Assembly: GCF_034718895.1 (NCBI RefSeq)
Contig: NZ_JAYERP010000001.1
Span: 4,349,001 to 4,413,000, forward strand
Length of the DNA stretch: 64,000 bases
From: Paenibacillus phoenicis
GTDB taxonomy: Bacteria > Bacillota > Bacilli > Paenibacillales > Paenibacillaceae
Direction: 5' to 3'
A program made the translations under genes and the position numbers. This document shows, piece by piece, positions 50,323-59,530 of this stretch. Position 1 is the first letter of the stretch, and the number at the start of each line of letters is the position of its first letter. A model generated the notes under the pieces. That model was given only the letters and a program-made list of their open reading frames with translations. It did no database searches and was not told the DNA's origin.

Positions 50323-50700
50323 ATGGGCGACCATAACGAGACAACGCAAAATCGCACCTTTGAGATTGAGACGGCCATCAGCAAAATGCTCCGGGTTGGC
50401 GTGATCCTCGCTGCCGCTGTGATCGTAATTGGGCTCATCCAGTTTTTGGTCACGGGCGACAGCGGATACCCGGGGGATACGTACCCTACCAGCTTTGGCG
50501 CGATCATGTCCGGCTTACTGGCCTTGAAGTCGGTTGCGGTCATCCAGACCGGTTTGCTGCTGCTCATTTTGACACCGGTATTTCGGGTGTTCGTCTCGCT
50601 CTTTTTGTTCTGGGCGGAGAAGGACTACCGGTACGTAGTTATTACTGCCATTGTGTTTATCATCTTGATCCTGAGCTTCGCTTTGGGGAAGGCGGGCTAA
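50323..50700 (+). CDS. DUF1634 membrane protein, partner of TauE
   Basis: A 125-residue protein with three predicted helices (about 22-42, 66-90, 97-120). IETAISKMLRVGVILAAAVIVIG and LKSVAVIQTGLLLLILTPVFRVFVSLFLFWAEKDYRYV are DUF1634 features. The family has no known activity. It is nearly always linked to a TauE/SafE permease, and here the ATG is two bases after the permease stop. Confidence 0.88.
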   Translation: MGDHNETTQNRTFEIETAISKMLRVGVILAAAVIVIGLIQFLVTGDSGYPGDTYPTSFGAIMSGLLALKSVAVIQTGLLLLILTPVFRVFVSLFLFWAEKDYRYVVITAIVFIILILSFALGKAG

Positions 50701-50718
50701 GGGAATCAGCGGGAATCT

Positions 50719-50760
50719 GGGGCTTTCTGACCGCGCGGCGGGGGAAGCCCTTTTGTTTTT
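50719..50760 (+). terminator. Terminator after the DUF1634 gene
   Basis: GGGGCTTTC and GAAGCCC form the stem, followed by TTTTGTTTTT. Confidence 0.8.
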
Positions 50761-50788
50761 GGACTTGCGGGGGCAGGATGATTATAAT
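50760..50788 (+). promoter_or_regulatory. Promoter of the NAD(P)H-binding protein gene
   Basis: TGGACT (50760-50765) and TATAAT (50783-50788) are separated by 17 bp. Confidence 0.6.
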
Positions 50789-50844
50789 GTAAGCAGCAAA
50801 ACTTGGGAATCGCATCCAACAGCGAAGAAAGGGCGTACCGATAG

Positions 50845-51513
50845 ATGAAGATCGTATTATTTGGCGCAACGGGCATGATTGGAAAAAGAATCGCGGTGGA
50901 GGCGCTGCAACGCGGACATGAAGTGACGGCAGTGGTCAGAGATCCGGCGCGGGCGGCCGAAACGGGGGTGACTGATCTCGTTCCGACGGATTCCAAAAGG
51001 GCCGGGCATTTGATCCTGAAGGAAGGGGATATTTTGGTCCCCGATTCCATCGCCCGGCTGGTTCAAGGACAAGACCTTGTGATCAGCGCGTATGGGCCGC
51101 GCTTGGGGGAGGAGGACGAGCTCCTGGAAGCCACGCGTTCGCTGATTGAAGGCGTAAAGCGCGGCGGTGTCCGCCGTCTGATCGCTGTGGGCGGAGCAGG
51201 CGGCTTGGAAGTTGCTCCAGGTGTGCGGCTCATGGACACGCCCGAGTTTCCGGAGGAGGTGCGGCCGTTGGCCCGGGCCCATGAAGAAGCGCTGAACCTC
51301 TACCGGGCGTCGGACCTGGAGTGGACGGTGTTAAGTCCGCCGGCGCTCATCGAGCCCGGGAAGCGCACAGGGATGTTCCGCTTAGGGTTAGACCGTCTGG
51401 TCGCCGACGAACGGGATCACAGCCGGATTACGGCGGAGGATTACGCAGCAGCCCTCCTGGACGAAGCGGAGGACCCGTATTATATCGGCACCCGTTTTAC
51501 CGTAGGGTACTAG
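50845..51513 (+). CDS. NAD(P)-binding NmrA/SDR-like protein
   Basis: A 222-residue protein of the atypical short-chain dehydrogenase (NmrA/YwnB-like) type. It has a nucleotide-binding motif (IVLFGATGMIGKRIAVEAL), VTAVVRDPARAAE and LVISAYGPRLGEE. GGVRRLIAVGGAGGLEVAPG lies in the middle. No catalytic YxxxK is evident, which is usual for redox-sensor members. It ends 22 bp before the nnr gene. A GAAGAAAGGG ribosome site precedes the start. Confidence 0.87.
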   Translation: MKIVLFGATGMIGKRIAVEALQRGHEVTAVVRDPARAAETGVTDLVPTDSKRAGHLILKEGDILVPDSIARLVQGQDLVISAYGPRLGEEDELLEATRSLIEGVKRGGVRRLIAVGGAGGLEVAPGVRLMDTPEFPEEVRPLARAHEEALNLYRASDLEWTVLSPPALIEPGKRTGMFRLGLDRLVADERDHSRITAEDYAAALLDEAEDPYYIGTRFTVGY

Positions 51514-51535
51514 GTTAGATGGGGGAGGAGAACCA

Positions 51536-53173
51536 GTGAAATTCGTGACATCCGAGCAAATGCGTGCCGTCGACCGCTATGCGATTGAGCAGATCGGCAT
51601 TCCGGCGGTCGCGTTAATGGAGAACGCCGGGCGGGCGATTGCCGAGGAGGTGCTGCTTTTTTGCCGGCAACGGCGGGAAGGGCGGCTGCCGGAGCGCCCC
51701 GAGGAGACGATCCGCGAGCGTCCAGCTGGTGCGGACAGCTTGGACCGGGATCTGGGCAGCCCGCCAGCGTGGCCGGAAGAGCATTGGCTGATTCTCATCG
51801 GCAAGGGAAATAACGGTGGCGACGGCCTGGTGTGCGCCCGCCATTTGGTGGATGCGGGCGTTCGGGTGAGCCTGTTGTACGCCGAGGAGCCGGAGCGACT
51901 CGGCGGCGAAGCTGCGCTGCAGCATGCGATCGCTGCAGCGCTGGGGCTGCCGGGCGAGGTGTACACGCCCGGCGCGGTGGCGGCGGCCCGATCCCGTGGG
52001 GTGACGGGGATCGTGGACGCCTTACTGGGCACCGGGGCGAAAGGAGCGCCCCGGGGGGCCTACGCCTCCCTGATTCGGGAGGCGAATGAGAGCCGGCTGC
52101 CGATCGTGGCAGCCGACATCCCCAGCGGGCTGGATGCCGATACCGGCGCGGTACACGACCCGTGCATAGAGGCCCGGATCACCGTCTGTCTCGCCTTCTT
52201 GAAGGCGGGGCTGACGCAGTATCCGGGCGCGAAGGCGGCGGGGGACGTGATCGTCCGCTATATCGGCATTCCCCGCGCGCTTCCGCCGGGGATGGCGGAA
52301 GCCGGGGTGCTGCTCACCGAGGAGTCGCTGCGCGGCGAGCTCGGGGTGGACCCGGGGCGGCGGCGCGAGGCCGACGGCCACAAGGGCACGTACGGGCACG
52401 TGCTGCTGGCGGCGGGCAGCCTCACGATGAGCGGCGCCGGCTTGCTGGCCGCCAAAGCCGCGCTCCGCGCCGGCAGCGGCCTCGTCACGTGGGCGCTGCC
52501 GGAGGCGCTGCTGCCGCAGGTGCTCGGGGCCGTGCCCGAGCTGATGCTGGCGCCGGCCGGCGGCGAAGCCGGCGCCTGGAACGCCGCAGCGGCGTCCGAG
52601 CTGCTGCGGCTGCTGGAGGCGCGCGACGTGCTCGCCATCGGCCCGGGGCTGGGCCGCTTCCCGGGCGAGGACGGCTTCCTGCGCGCCGTCTGGGAGGGCG
52701 CCCCGCGTCCTCTCGTCGTGGACGCGGACGCCCTGAACATCCTCGCCGCCGCGGGCGCGCCGGCGGCGTGGCCTCGCCGGGACGCGGCGGCGATCCTGAC
52801 GCCGCATCCCGGCGAAATGGCCCGGCTGGCCGGCCTCTCCACGGCCGAGGTGCAGCGGGACCGCATCGGGCTGGCGCGGCGCTATGCGGTTCAGCACGGC
52901 GTAACGCTCGTGCTGAAAGGCGCGCGCACCGTGGTAGCGGCCCCGGACGGCCGCGTGTTCGTCAACGTCACCGGGCACCCCGGCATGGCGACCGGGGGCT
53001 CGGGGGACGTGTTGACCGGCCTGATCGCCGGGCTGCTCGCCCAGGGCCTGGACGCCGTGCAAGCGGCGGCGTTCGGCGTGTACCTCCACGGCCAGGCCGG
53101 CGAGCGCGCGGCCGCGGCCCGGAAGGGTAACCCGGCGTCGCTCATCGCCGGGGATATCATCGAGGCGCTGTAA
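51536..53173 (+). CDS. nnr: Bifunctional NAD(P)H-hydrate epimerase/ADP-dependent dehydratase
   Basis: A 545-residue repair enzyme for damaged NAD(P)H. The N-terminal YjeF_N epimerase (about 1-260) starts MKFVTSEQMRAVDRYAIEQIGIPAVALMENAGRAIA and has GKGNNGGDGLVCARHL and VAADIPSGLDADTG. The C-terminal ADP-dependent dehydratase kinase fold has GHKGTYGHVLLAAGS-like, LTPHPGEMARLAG and TGGSGDVLTGLIAGLLAQG. Between the first helix and GKGNNGGD an Arg/Pro-rich segment (about 45-80) seems longer than in most relatives. GC content rises above 70% across the C-terminal half. The GTG start follows GGGGGAGGAG. Confidence 0.94.
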   Translation: MKFVTSEQMRAVDRYAIEQIGIPAVALMENAGRAIAEEVLLFCRQRREGRLPERPEETIRERPAGADSLDRDLGSPPAWPEEHWLILIGKGNNGGDGLVCARHLVDAGVRVSLLYAEEPERLGGEAALQHAIAAALGLPGEVYTPGAVAAARSRGVTGIVDALLGTGAKGAPRGAYASLIREANESRLPIVAADIPSGLDADTGAVHDPCIEARITVCLAFLKAGLTQYPGAKAAGDVIVRYIGIPRALPPGMAEAGVLLTEESLRGELGVDPGRRREADGHKGTYGHVLLAAGSLTMSGAGLLAAKAALRAGSGLVTWALPEALLPQVLGAVPELMLAPAGGEAGAWNAAAASELLRLLEARDVLAIGPGLGRFPGEDGFLRAVWEGAPRPLVVDADALNILAAAGAPAAWPRRDAAAILTPHPGEMARLAGLSTAEVQRDRIGLARRYAVQHGVTLVLKGARTVVAAPDGRVFVNVTGHPGMATGGSGDVLTGLIAGLLAQGLDAVQAAAFGVYLHGQAGERAAAARKGNPASLIAGDIIEAL

Positions 53174-53334
53174 CCCGCTGCGCCTTTATGCCGCCCGCCG
53201 CCGGATTGCCCTTCGGCGGCGCGGTTTGCATTGACTTTTCAAGCAAATATTGATAGCATCGTTTTAAAATTTAGGCAAATGGCCGGGGTTCGCGAGAAAA
53301 CGAACCTCCGTCGCAGATAAGGGGAGAATCCGAT

Positions 53335-53874
53335 ATGAAAGTGACGATTATTAACGGCAGTCCAACACCAGGCTCCCGGCTAGGGGCCGTCATTGCGTTG
53401 ACGGAGGAATTGCTGCGCGGTGAGGGCTTCGAAGTCAGCCATGTGAACGTGGTGGAGCTGCCGCCGGAGGATTTGATCCATACGAAATTTGAAAGTGAAG
53501 CGATCGTCAAAGCGAATGCGCTGGTCGCCGCGGCGGACGCGGTGGTTGTCGCCAGCCCCGTCTATCAGGCGTCGTATACCGGCGTGCTGAAGACGTTCCT
53601 TGATCTCGTGCCGCAAAAAGGCCTGGCCGGCAAAGTCGTGCTGCCGCTCTTTATTGGAGGCAGTCTGGCGCATCTGCTGACGATCGATTATGCGCTGAAG
53701 CCGGTTTTGTCCGCGTTGGGCGCACGTTATATTTTGGGCGGTGTGTATACGGTGGACGCCCAGGTAGCACGCACCGAATCCGGCGGCTTCGATATTGCCG
53801 GGGAGCTGCGCACCCGGCTGGAGGAGAACGTGAAGGAGCTCGCCCGGGAAACGCGCCTGCGCCAACAGTCTTAA
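53335..53874 (+). CDS. SsuE-type NADPH-dependent FMN reductase
   Basis: A 179-residue flavodoxin-like reductase. The FMN loop is TIINGSPTPGSRLGAVIAL, then VVVASPVYQASYTGVLKTFLDLVPQ and LAGKVVLPLFIGGSLAHLL. The pattern matches SsuE, which supplies reduced FMN to sulfonate monooxygenases. No monooxygenase is adjacent, so the electron acceptor is unknown. A GGGGAGAA site precedes the ATG. Confidence 0.9.
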   Translation: MKVTIINGSPTPGSRLGAVIALTEELLRGEGFEVSHVNVVELPPEDLIHTKFESEAIVKANALVAAADAVVVASPVYQASYTGVLKTFLDLVPQKGLAGKVVLPLFIGGSLAHLLTIDYALKPVLSALGARYILGGVYTVDAQVARTESGGFDIAGELRTRLEENVKELARETRLRQQS

Positions 53875-53928
53875 GCCAAACCAAAAGAATCACGGCAACA
53901 CATGTTTGGATTGCGGAGAATCCAATAT

Positions 53929-53967
53929 CGCCGGCACCGGGAAGCTTCCTGGGGCCGGTTTTTTTGA
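53929..53967 (+). terminator. Terminator after the SsuE-type gene
   Basis: CCGGC-ACC-GGGAAGC... pairs with ...TTCC-TGG-GGCCGG, then seven T. Confidence 0.85.
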
Positions 53968-54130
53968 GATTTTTGATGGGAATTGCCGTCCCGCTATTCA
54001 TGGATCGAAGGGATCTCGAAGAAAACGGCTTTCTTCTGGCCGCAGCCAACGACGCAAACGGACAAAACATGTTACAATAGGACAAAAGGTATATCTGCTC
54101 GCAATTGTCGAAGGGGGATTTTTGGACATC

Positions 54131-54727
54131 ATGTTGAAATTGGTCTTTTTCGTAGGAGTCGCTGGAACGGGGAAAACGACGGTGGCTCGCAAGCTGGCAA
54201 GACGGATGCCGGCGGCTTTTTTGGATCGGGATACGGTGGGCGGCCGCTGTGTCGAGAAGATTCTGGCGATGAACGGTCTGGACGTGAACGACCGGGATTC
54301 CGATTTTTACAAGCAGCACCTGCGTGACCTGGAATACGATACGACGCGGGACATCTGCATCGAAAATTTGGCGGCCGGCCAAAACGTATTTATGATTTCC
54401 CCGTTCACGGCGGAACTGAAGAACAAAGACTGGATCGAAACGCTGCTTCAAGAGGCGGGTCTCACCAAGAAGGAAGTGGACGTGAAGGTGGTTGTCGTGA
54501 CGCTCAAGGACATGGAAACCCAAAAGGAACGGATTATCGAGCGCTGTACGGACCGCGATACGTGGAAGCTGGAGCATTGGGACGATTTTAAGCACCGCGT
54601 GCAATTCGTGCCGGAGATTAATTGGGACATCCCGTCTTCATCGATTCTTGTGTTCGACAACAGCGGCGAACTGACGGAGGAGAAAGTGGACGGCATTTAC
54701 CAATTTATTGTTGGGGAACAAAATTAA
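54131..54727 (+). CDS. P-loop AAA-family ATPase/kinase-like protein
   Basis: A 198-residue protein with an N-terminal Walker A, FVGVAGTGKTTVARKLARR (residues 6-24). It resembles gluconate- or chloramphenicol-kinase-like nucleoside kinases in layout, with FLDRDTVGGRC as a possible Walker B and LID-like ITERCTDRDTW-type (IIERCTDRDTWKLEHWDDF) basic segment later. The substrate is unknown. AAGGGGG lies 13 bp before the ATG at 54131; TTG 54122 is an alternative start. It is monocistronic and closed by a terminator. Confidence 0.8.
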   Translation: MLKLVFFVGVAGTGKTTVARKLARRMPAAFLDRDTVGGRCVEKILAMNGLDVNDRDSDFYKQHLRDLEYDTTRDICIENLAAGQNVFMISPFTAELKNKDWIETLLQEAGLTKKEVDVKVVVVTLKDMETQKERIIERCTDRDTWKLEHWDDFKHRVQFVPEINWDIPSSSILVFDNSGELTEEKVDGIYQFIVGEQN

Positions 54728-54745
54728 GCTAAAGGCATACATCAT

Positions 54746-54791
54746 GCCCTTCCTGAGATCCGGTTGATTCCGGACAGGAAGGGCTTTTTTG
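54746..54791 (+). terminator. Terminator after the AAA protein gene
   Basis: GCCCTTCCTG pairs with CAGGAAGGGC around an inner CCGG/CCGG stem, followed by TTTTTT. Confidence 0.93.
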
Positions 54792-54919
54792 CTATAGCGT
54801 GTTGTACGCTTGTTTTCCGCTGGAAAAATACACAAGCCCTCCCAACTGATTTATAATAAAACAACATAGTTCACCAAATTGGCGATTCTTACGGAATCAC
54901 CCGCACTGGAGGTATCAGG

Positions 54920-56692
54920 ATGTCCGTCATGACCGCTATTTTCAAAAAATACCGCATCGCCGCCATCTCCGCGATAGTGATGCTGCTGATTGAGCTGGCA
55001 GTGGAGCTGGTTCAACCGCTGATCATCTCGCGGATCATCGACCACGGGATTCGGCAGCACGCAGTGTCCGTCGCCTGGATTTGGGGCGGGGTGCTGATGG
55101 GAAGCGCGTTGGCGGCATTTCTCGCCGGGATCGCCAGTTCCTTTTTCGCCTCGCATGTGAGCCAAGGCTTCGGGTACGATCTGCGCGACAAGCTGTACGA
55201 GAAGGTGCAGTCTTTTTCGTACGAGGTGTTTAACCGATTTGCTGCTTCGTCGTTGATCACCCGGCTGACCGGGGATATTACGGTGTTGCAGGACGTGATC
55301 TTCATGTGCCTGCGCTTTGCGTCACGGGTGCCGCTGATTGTTGTCGGGAGTGTGGTGATGGCGCTGGTCGTGCATGTGAAGCTGGGGCTGCTGCTGACGT
55401 TGACCGTTCCCGTCTTGCTGGCGTTCGTCCTGTGGATGATCCGTAAAGCGTCCGCTTTATTTCGTACGGTGCAGCGGCGAACGGATAATGTGAACGGCCT
55501 GATCCAGGAAAATTTGACCGGCATGCGGCTGATCCGCGTGTTCGTCCGGATGTCGCACGAGATTGGGCGCTTTGAGCAGCGCAACCGCGAGCTGCGGGAG
55601 GGCACGGTCGCCGCTTTGAAGCTGACGGAGACGACAATGCCGTTCCTGCTGTTTATCATGAACGCCGGGATCATCGCGGTGCTGTGGTTTGGCCGAATCG
55701 AGATTGCGGACGGGGGCGCCAGCGTTGGTGAAGTCGTCGCCGTGATCAACTATTCGCTGCGTACGATTGGCGCGTTGTCCGCGTTGTCCTGGATCATGAG
55801 CTCCTTGTCGCGGGGAGCGGCATCCGCCGGTCGGGTGCGCGAGGTGCTGGAGGAGAGCGATCCGGTAGGCGAACGGGAAAGCCGCGCAGGAGGGGCAAGC
55901 GGTGCAGATGCGGAAGGAGAGGCGGCGCCGATCCAAGGCCGCATTGAATTTCTCGAGGTCTCGTTCCGCTACCCGGGTCGCGATGTGATGGCGCTGGAGC
56001 GGATTTCGTTTACGGCGGAGCCGGGACAGCGAATCGCCATCCTGGGGGCCACCGGCTCAGGGAAATCATCGCTTGTCCAGTTGATTCCAGGCATGTATGA
56101 GCCCACGGAAGGTACGATCCTCATCGATGGAACGGACATTCGCGAGTTGGATCGGAAACGGCTGCGCCGTTCCATCGGTTATGTGCCGCAGGAAGTGATG
56201 TTATTCTCTGGTACGATCCGGGAAAATATCGCCTGGGGGCGCGAGGACGCTACGCTGGAGCAAATCCAGACTGCAGCCCGGCAGGCGCAGATCCATGACA
56301 CGATCGAGCGGCAGCCGCAGGGTTATGAGACGCGGCTTGGGCAACGCGGCGTGAATCTGTCCGGCGGACAGAAGCAGCGCCTGTCGATCGCCCGGGCCTT
56401 GGTCCGCCGCCCAGCCATCCTCATCCTAGACGACAGCACGAGCGCGCTGGACGTCCGAACGGAGGCGGCCTTGTTGAAGGAGATCTCGCGCTTGTCCTGC
56501 ACGACGCTGCTGGTGACGCAGAAGATCAGCTCCACAATGACGGCGGATCTGATCCTGCTCCTGGATGACGGGCGGTTGATCGCCAGCGGCAAACACGAGG
56601 AATTGCTGCAGCATTCGGAATTATACCGGCGGATTTGCGAATCCCAGCTAGGAAAGGAGGCGGAAGCTCATGCCGTTCAAGACCTTCACTGA
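54920..56692 (+). CDS. ABC exporter half-transporter with degenerate ATPase site
   Basis: A 590-residue type IV ABC exporter. Six membrane helices lie within about 1-310. The nucleotide-binding domain covers about 340-580 with Walker A GATGSGKSSL, canonical signature NLSGGQKQRLSIARALV and Walker B ILILDDSTSALD, in which the catalytic Glu is Asp. The H-loop His is Gln (LLVTQKISS). One impaired site is the hallmark of heterodimeric exporters. It overlaps the following gene by 23 bp, so the two are co-translated and form the heterodimer. The ATG follows GGAGGT. The substrate (drug or lipid) is unknown. Confidence 0.93.
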   Translation: MSVMTAIFKKYRIAAISAIVMLLIELAVELVQPLIISRIIDHGIRQHAVSVAWIWGGVLMGSALAAFLAGIASSFFASHVSQGFGYDLRDKLYEKVQSFSYEVFNRFAASSLITRLTGDITVLQDVIFMCLRFASRVPLIVVGSVVMALVVHVKLGLLLTLTVPVLLAFVLWMIRKASALFRTVQRRTDNVNGLIQENLTGMRLIRVFVRMSHEIGRFEQRNRELREGTVAALKLTETTMPFLLFIMNAGIIAVLWFGRIEIADGGASVGEVVAVINYSLRTIGALSALSWIMSSLSRGAASAGRVREVLEESDPVGERESRAGGASGADAEGEAAPIQGRIEFLEVSFRYPGRDVMALERISFTAEPGQRIAILGATGSGKSSLVQLIPGMYEPTEGTILIDGTDIRELDRKRLRRSIGYVPQEVMLFSGTIRENIAWGREDATLEQIQTAARQAQIHDTIERQPQGYETRLGQRGVNLSGGQKQRLSIARALVRRPAILILDDSTSALDVRTEAALLKEISRLSCTTLLVTQKISSTMTADLILLLDDGRLIASGKHEELLQHSELYRRICESQLGKEAEAHAVQDLH

Positions 56693-58616
56693 ACCGTTCC
56701 GGCATCCGTACCCGAAGCTGGATCCACTATCACAGGTTGCACAGCAGGGCGGAGGCTCCCGGCAGGATCCAACTCCTGCGGCGACTGCGCCTCGCCGGCC
56801 CGGCCATGGCGGTGGACCCGGCAGCGTACGGCCCAAACTGCGAGCGAAGAATTGGTCCGGCACGCTAAGCCGAATTTGGAGTTATCTATCTGCTCACAAA
56901 GCCCGGCTGGCCGCGGTCCTGCTGATGGTTGTATTCAGCTCAGGATTAGCGTTGTTGGGTCCTTATCTGGTTGGGGTGGCAATCGATGAGTACTTAGAGG
57001 CCGGCAGCGGCCGGCCGTGGGTGCTGTTTCTCATCGGACTAACGCTGGTCTTTGCAGGGTCGTCGCTCACCTCCTGGTTACAAAATATCTGGATGATCAC
57101 CATTGCCCAGGAGACGGTGTACCGCATGCGTTCCGAGCTGTTCGCCCAGCTGCACCGGCTGCCGATTCCGTACTTCGGCAAGCGCCAACAGGGCGAGATT
57201 ATGAGCCGGTTGACCAATGATATGGACAACGTCAGCTCAACGCTAAACAGCTCGGCGATCCAAATTTTCTCCAGCGTGCTGACGCTGGTCGGAACGCTGA
57301 CGGTCATGCTGTACCTCAGCCCGCTGTTGACGCTGCTGACGTTCCTCGTCGTGCCGCTGATGATGGCCGGGATGCGTTGGATCACGAAGCGGACGGGGCC
57401 GCTGTACAAGCGGCGCCAGCAGGATCTCGGCAACCTGAACGGCTACATCGAGGAGACGTTGTCGGGGCAGCGGATCATCAAGGCGTTCTCACAAGAGCAG
57501 CGGGTGCTGCAAGGCTTCCGCGAGCGTAACGGTGCGATCCGCAGCTCCAGCTTCTGGGCGCAGACGATTTCCGGCTTCATTCCAAAGCTGATGAACGGGC
57601 TGAACAACCTTAGCTTTGCGATCGTGGCAGGGATCGGCGGGGTACTGGCCGTGCGCGGGAGCGCCGGAGTGACGGTTGGGGTGATCGTTGTGTTCGTTGA
57701 GTATGCGCGGCAATTTACCCGACCGCTGAACGACCTCGCGAACCAGTGGAACACGCTGCTGTCGGCGATCGCCGGTGCGGAGCGGGTGTTTGAGGTGCTG
57801 GATGAGGAGATCGAAGCCAGTGATGAACAAGGGGCCGTGGAGCTGTCGTCCGTTCGGGGCGAGGTGGTCTTTTCCAATGTGTACTTCTCCTATGAAGAAA
57901 ATAAAAACGAGGGCGGCGATACGCTGGAGGGAATCAGCTTTACCGCGAATCCGGGCGAGACGATCGCTTTGGTCGGGCCGACGGGGGCCGGCAAAACGAC
58001 GCTGATCCAGCTGCTCTCGCGCTTCTACGAACCGTCCCGGGGGACGATCACGGTCGACGGACGCGATATCCGCACGATCCGGCGCGACAGCCTGCGATCG
58101 CAGATGGCGTTTGTGCTGCAGGATTCGTTCCTGTTCCAGGGCACGATCCGCGAGAATATCCGCTTTGGCCGTCTCGATGCGACCGATGCGGAGGTGGAGG
58201 AGGCCGCCGAGCTGGCGAATGCGCATTCCTTCATCGTGCGGATGCCGGGCGGCTACGACAAGGTGCTTGGCGCAGACGGCGGCGGCATCAGCCAAGGGCA
58301 ACGGCAGCTGCTGGCCATCGCGCGGGCGATTTTGGCGGATCCTTCGATCCTTGTGCTGGACGAGGCGACCAGCAGCATCGATACCGTAACGGAGATCAAA
58401 ATCCAAGAGGGCCTGCAACGCCTGATGCAAGGAAGAACCAGCTTCGTGATTGCTCACCGTTTGAATACCATTCGTCAGGCTGACAAGATTCTGGTCCTGA
58501 AGGAAGGCCGTTTGATCGAGCAGGGCTCGCATGAAGAGTTGCTGCGGCGTCGCGGATTCTATTACAGCTTGTACCACGGCGGCTTGGACGCAGAACAAGA
58601 GGAGGGCGACGCCTAA
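56670..58616 (+). CDS. ABC exporter half-transporter with intact ATPase site
   Basis: A 648-residue type IV exporter half. An unusual Pro/Gly/Arg-rich N-terminal extension (about 1-70) precedes six membrane helices. The ATPase domain has Walker A GPTGAGKTTL, Walker B LVLDEATSSIDT with catalytic Glu and switch His in FVIAHRLNTI. The signature is altered to GGISQGQRQ. The altered signature pairs with the degenerate Walker site of the upstream half, while its own catalytic site pairs with that partner's LSGGQ. This is exactly the asymmetry of BmrCD/TM287-288-type heterodimers. The ATG follows AAAGGAGG. The stop overlaps the next gene (TAATG). Confidence 0.93.
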   Translation: MPFKTFTEPFRHPYPKLDPLSQVAQQGGGSRQDPTPAATAPRRPGHGGGPGSVRPKLRAKNWSGTLSRIWSYLSAHKARLAAVLLMVVFSSGLALLGPYLVGVAIDEYLEAGSGRPWVLFLIGLTLVFAGSSLTSWLQNIWMITIAQETVYRMRSELFAQLHRLPIPYFGKRQQGEIMSRLTNDMDNVSSTLNSSAIQIFSSVLTLVGTLTVMLYLSPLLTLLTFLVVPLMMAGMRWITKRTGPLYKRRQQDLGNLNGYIEETLSGQRIIKAFSQEQRVLQGFRERNGAIRSSSFWAQTISGFIPKLMNGLNNLSFAIVAGIGGVLAVRGSAGVTVGVIVVFVEYARQFTRPLNDLANQWNTLLSAIAGAERVFEVLDEEIEASDEQGAVELSSVRGEVVFSNVYFSYEENKNEGGDTLEGISFTANPGETIALVGPTGAGKTTLIQLLSRFYEPSRGTITVDGRDIRTIRRDSLRSQMAFVLQDSFLFQGTIRENIRFGRLDATDAEVEEAAELANAHSFIVRMPGGYDKVLGADGGGISQGQRQLLAIARAILADPSILVLDEATSSIDTVTEIKIQEGLQRLMQGRTSFVIAHRLNTIRQADKILVLKEGRLIEQGSHEELLRRRGFYYSLYHGGLDAEQEEGDA

Positions 58617-59368
58617 TGGAGTGGAACGCCTATCTGCGGCGGATCATGTTGCAGCGGGACGAGGTGCCGACGTTTGACGACTATCCTTTCCATTTACCGG
58701 CGGTCTCGTCGCTGGGGCAGTTGGAGTTCCACCCGAAAGTCACGTACATCATCGGCGAAAACGGCATGGGCAAGTCCACGCTGCTGGAGGGCATCGCTGT
58801 TGCTCTGGGATTTAACCCGGAAGGCGGCACGATGAACTTCAGTTTCGCGACGGCTGAGACCCACTCTGATCTGCATCGGTATCTTCGAACCGTAAGGGGG
58901 CCGATGCGGCCGCGGGACGGCTTCTTTTTCCGGGCGGAGAGCTATTATAACTTGGCTTCGGAAATCGATCGGTTGGACCGGGAACACAGTTTTGGCCCAC
59001 CTATACGCAACTCCTATGGCGGGAAATCGCTGCATGCGATGTCGCATGGCGAATCATTTTTCGCTGCGTTTATGAACCGCTTCAGCGGGTACGGTCTGTA
59101 CATCTTGGACGAACCGGAGGCGGCGTTGTCTCCGTTCCGGCAGATGGCGATGTTGTCGCGGATCCATGAGTTGGTCGGACGTCGCTCCCAATTTATCATT
59201 TCCACGCATTCGCCCATCCTGATGGCCTATCCGGACAGTCTCATGTATCAGCTCACGCCGGACGGGATCAAGAAAACCACGCTGGAGGAGACCGACCATT
59301 ATATCATCATGAAGGAGTTCGTCAATCGTCGGGAGGGTATGCTAAGGGAGCTGCTGCGAGAGGAGTAA
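58616..59368 (+). CDS. AAA-family ATPase (ABC-type ATP-binding, no membrane domain)
   Basis: A 250-residue soluble ATPase. It has Walker A GENGMGKSTLLEG (about 47-59), SHGESFFAAFMNRF as a signature-like motif (about 143-156) and Walker B LYILDEPEAALS, then FIISTHSPILMAYP with a switch His. It resembles short AAA_23/SbcC-type or predicted-ABC ATPases often found alone. Its start overlaps the exporter gene stop by one base (TAATG), so it is co-translated with the heterodimeric exporter. A regulatory or accessory role with the exporter is an inference. Confidence 0.87.
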   Translation: MEWNAYLRRIMLQRDEVPTFDDYPFHLPAVSSLGQLEFHPKVTYIIGENGMGKSTLLEGIAVALGFNPEGGTMNFSFATAETHSDLHRYLRTVRGPMRPRDGFFFRAESYYNLASEIDRLDREHSFGPPIRNSYGGKSLHAMSHGESFFAAFMNRFSGYGLYILDEPEAALSPFRQMAMLSRIHELVGRRSQFIISTHSPILMAYPDSLMYQLTPDGIKKTTLEETDHYIIMKEFVNRREGMLRELLREE

Positions 59369-59445
59369 GTAAAGGGTTATCGAGCAGCCGGCCGTTTCGT
59401 CTACCCATCCCGCGTTCCCGGCACCATTCATCATTTAAGATTTTT

Positions 59446-59480
59446 TTGACTTATCGATGGTGTGTAACTATAATAGTTAC
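59446..59480 (+). promoter_or_regulatory. Promoter and palindromic operator of the quinone-reductase-like gene
   Basis: TTGACT (59446-59451) and TATAAT (59469-59474) are 17 bp apart. The perfect 17-bp palindrome GTAACTAT-A-ATAGTTAC (59464-59480) overlaps the -10 box, as HxlR- or MarR-type redox repressors bind. No such regulator gene is adjacent. Confidence 0.75.
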
Positions 59481-59530
59481 AGGTGAGAATGTAGACTTCA
59501 TGGCAATCCATTTGATAGGAGGAGTCTTGG

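Noticed and set aside
52162-53130. 322-codon Arg/Gly/Ala-rich open frame
   Set aside because: A second frame over the high-GC part of nnr; such frames stay open because stop codons are rare at that GC.
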